NCBI GenBank assembly: GCA_036897625.1
Contig: JAYMTA010000896.1
Location: 1 to 23,293, forward strand
Reading direction: 5' to 3'
DNA: 23,293 bases
Origin: Pelargonium cotyledonis
Lineage: Eukaryota; Streptophyta; Magnoliopsida; Geraniales; Geraniaceae
Shown: positions 22,650 through 23,293 of the stretch, in pieces
Numbering within the stretch: the stretch's first letter is position 1
Layout: the number at the start of each line of letters is the position of its first letter
Translations under genes and position numbers: made by a program
The notes under the pieces: generated by a model
Told to the model about the DNA's origin: nothing
Seen by the model: the letters and a program-made list of their open reading frames with translations, nothing else
The model's database searches: none

Positions 22650-22707
22650 AGGTTATGACTCCTTTTTATTTATTTATTTATTTTTGATAATAAGGTTATG
22701 ACTCCTT
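22650..22707 (-). repeat. Small retroposed insertion with 15-bp target duplication
   Basis: AGGTTATGACTCCTT occurs at 22650-22664 and again, identical, at 22693-22707. Between them are 28 bases which on the minus strand read TATTATCAAAA followed by ATAA/AAAT repeats. This is the layout of a heavily 5'-truncated LINE or SINE tail on the minus strand. A simple duplication around an ATTT microsatellite is the alternative. Confidence 0.45.
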
Positions 22708-23270
22708 GAATGCAATTTTCGGTGGTGCTTTTGAATATCAAATGTTTGATTTTGATATCTTTCTTAAACATTTTAGTTAGACTGTATGTAGCATATATAG
22801 GATATTCACATAAAATTTCCCATGTACACTTTGCATTATGTCATTATGAGCTCAAAAAGAAGAAGATTAAGTTCTTGATTATGCTAGAAAAGGAGCAAAG
22901 GAAGAAGGAGCTCTGTTCATGGATCTCGAAAACCTTGGGAGTCTTACGTATGCAGCCATAAATCATGGACTTTTCTATGATATTGAAGTTAAAAATATGT
23001 GGTAGTTATGGCCTTTATTTGGTAGTTAGGATTGATAGATAATCAATTGAAAATATGGCACCGTCCTCTTTATTTGCTCTACGCAGAAACAACTAGCAAT
23101 TTCCATTGACTTTTATGTCTAATTTCACCATATGTTTATTATGAAACCCATATGATGGGTACGGTACAAGAAGAAAACAATAAAGCATTGATGGATATCA
23201 GTTTTGAAATCTAAACATTCTAATTGATTTGTTAAGAATCAATAATAAGAAACAAAACTAAGAAACTTAC
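22708..23270. other. Right-hand spacer with an unidentified short open stretch
   Basis: AT-rich. From 22871 to 23005 one + frame is open and includes MDLENLGSLTYAAINHG and GLFYDIEVKNMW before a stop. The residue mix is protein-like, but there is no ATG at the front and I do not recognise a family. It may be a gene relic or chance. Confidence 0.2.
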
Positions 23271-23293
23271 CTCCTTATCCATGAAAGCCAAAT
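23271..23293 (-). CDS. Possible exon end of a minus-strand gene entering from the right edge
   Basis: On the minus strand the last 23 bases of the window end in AAGGAG followed by GTAAGTTTCT, a perfect plant donor consensus at 23270. One frame reads LAFMDKE. The rest of the gene lies outside the window, so no family can be named. Confidence 0.3.

Overview
The window is nuclear DNA of a flowering plant, most likely a eudicot. It has spliced genes with GT-AG introns, AT-rich introns and spacers, and protein families with their closest known matches in dicots. I recognise six genes, and every exon boundary given here was checked by reading frame and family match. No operon, CRISPR array or phage-like feature is present.

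Layout, left to right: (1) 1-6120, a WEB family protein (chloroplast photorelocation movement, DUF827 coiled coil) on +. Its second exon carries a 30-bp coding repeat, and its leader contains a probable intron. (2) 6764-10123, a VID27-like protein (DEM/CYPRO4 family) on -, convergent with the WEB gene. Its last exon has a 2-bp frameshift in this assembly. (3) 10124-12197, a spacer with an 80-bp tandem duplication and a 1,008-bp non-autonomous DNA transposon of PIF/Harbinger type. (4) 12198-13699, a secreted alpha-amylase of the AMY1 type on -, in four exons. (5) 15230-16282, a small peroxisomal SCP2 sterol-carrier protein on -, in four exons. It shares a short promoter region with (6) 16283-19013, a chloroplast thioredoxin-like protein on +. 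(7) 19379-21706, a CYP707A-type cytochrome P450 (abscisic acid 8'-hydroxylase) on -, in eight exons, convergent with the thioredoxin gene. (8) 21707-23293, the CYP707A promoter and a spacer, with a probable splice donor of another minus-strand gene at the extreme right edge.

The genes act separately: chloroplast movement, meristem/embryo development, starch breakdown, peroxisomal lipid transfer, chloroplast redox and hormone catabolism. They do not form a cluster with one function. The neighbourhood does look old. From memory, Arabidopsis keeps WEB next to VID27, WEB next to SCP2, and VID27 near CYP707A4 at three separate loci, as expected if this window keeps an ancestral order that Arabidopsis has split among duplicated blocks.

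I see no convincing previously undescribed system. The observations most worth checking are the VID27 frameshift, the WEB 30-bp repeat array, the transposon, and the conserved gene order.
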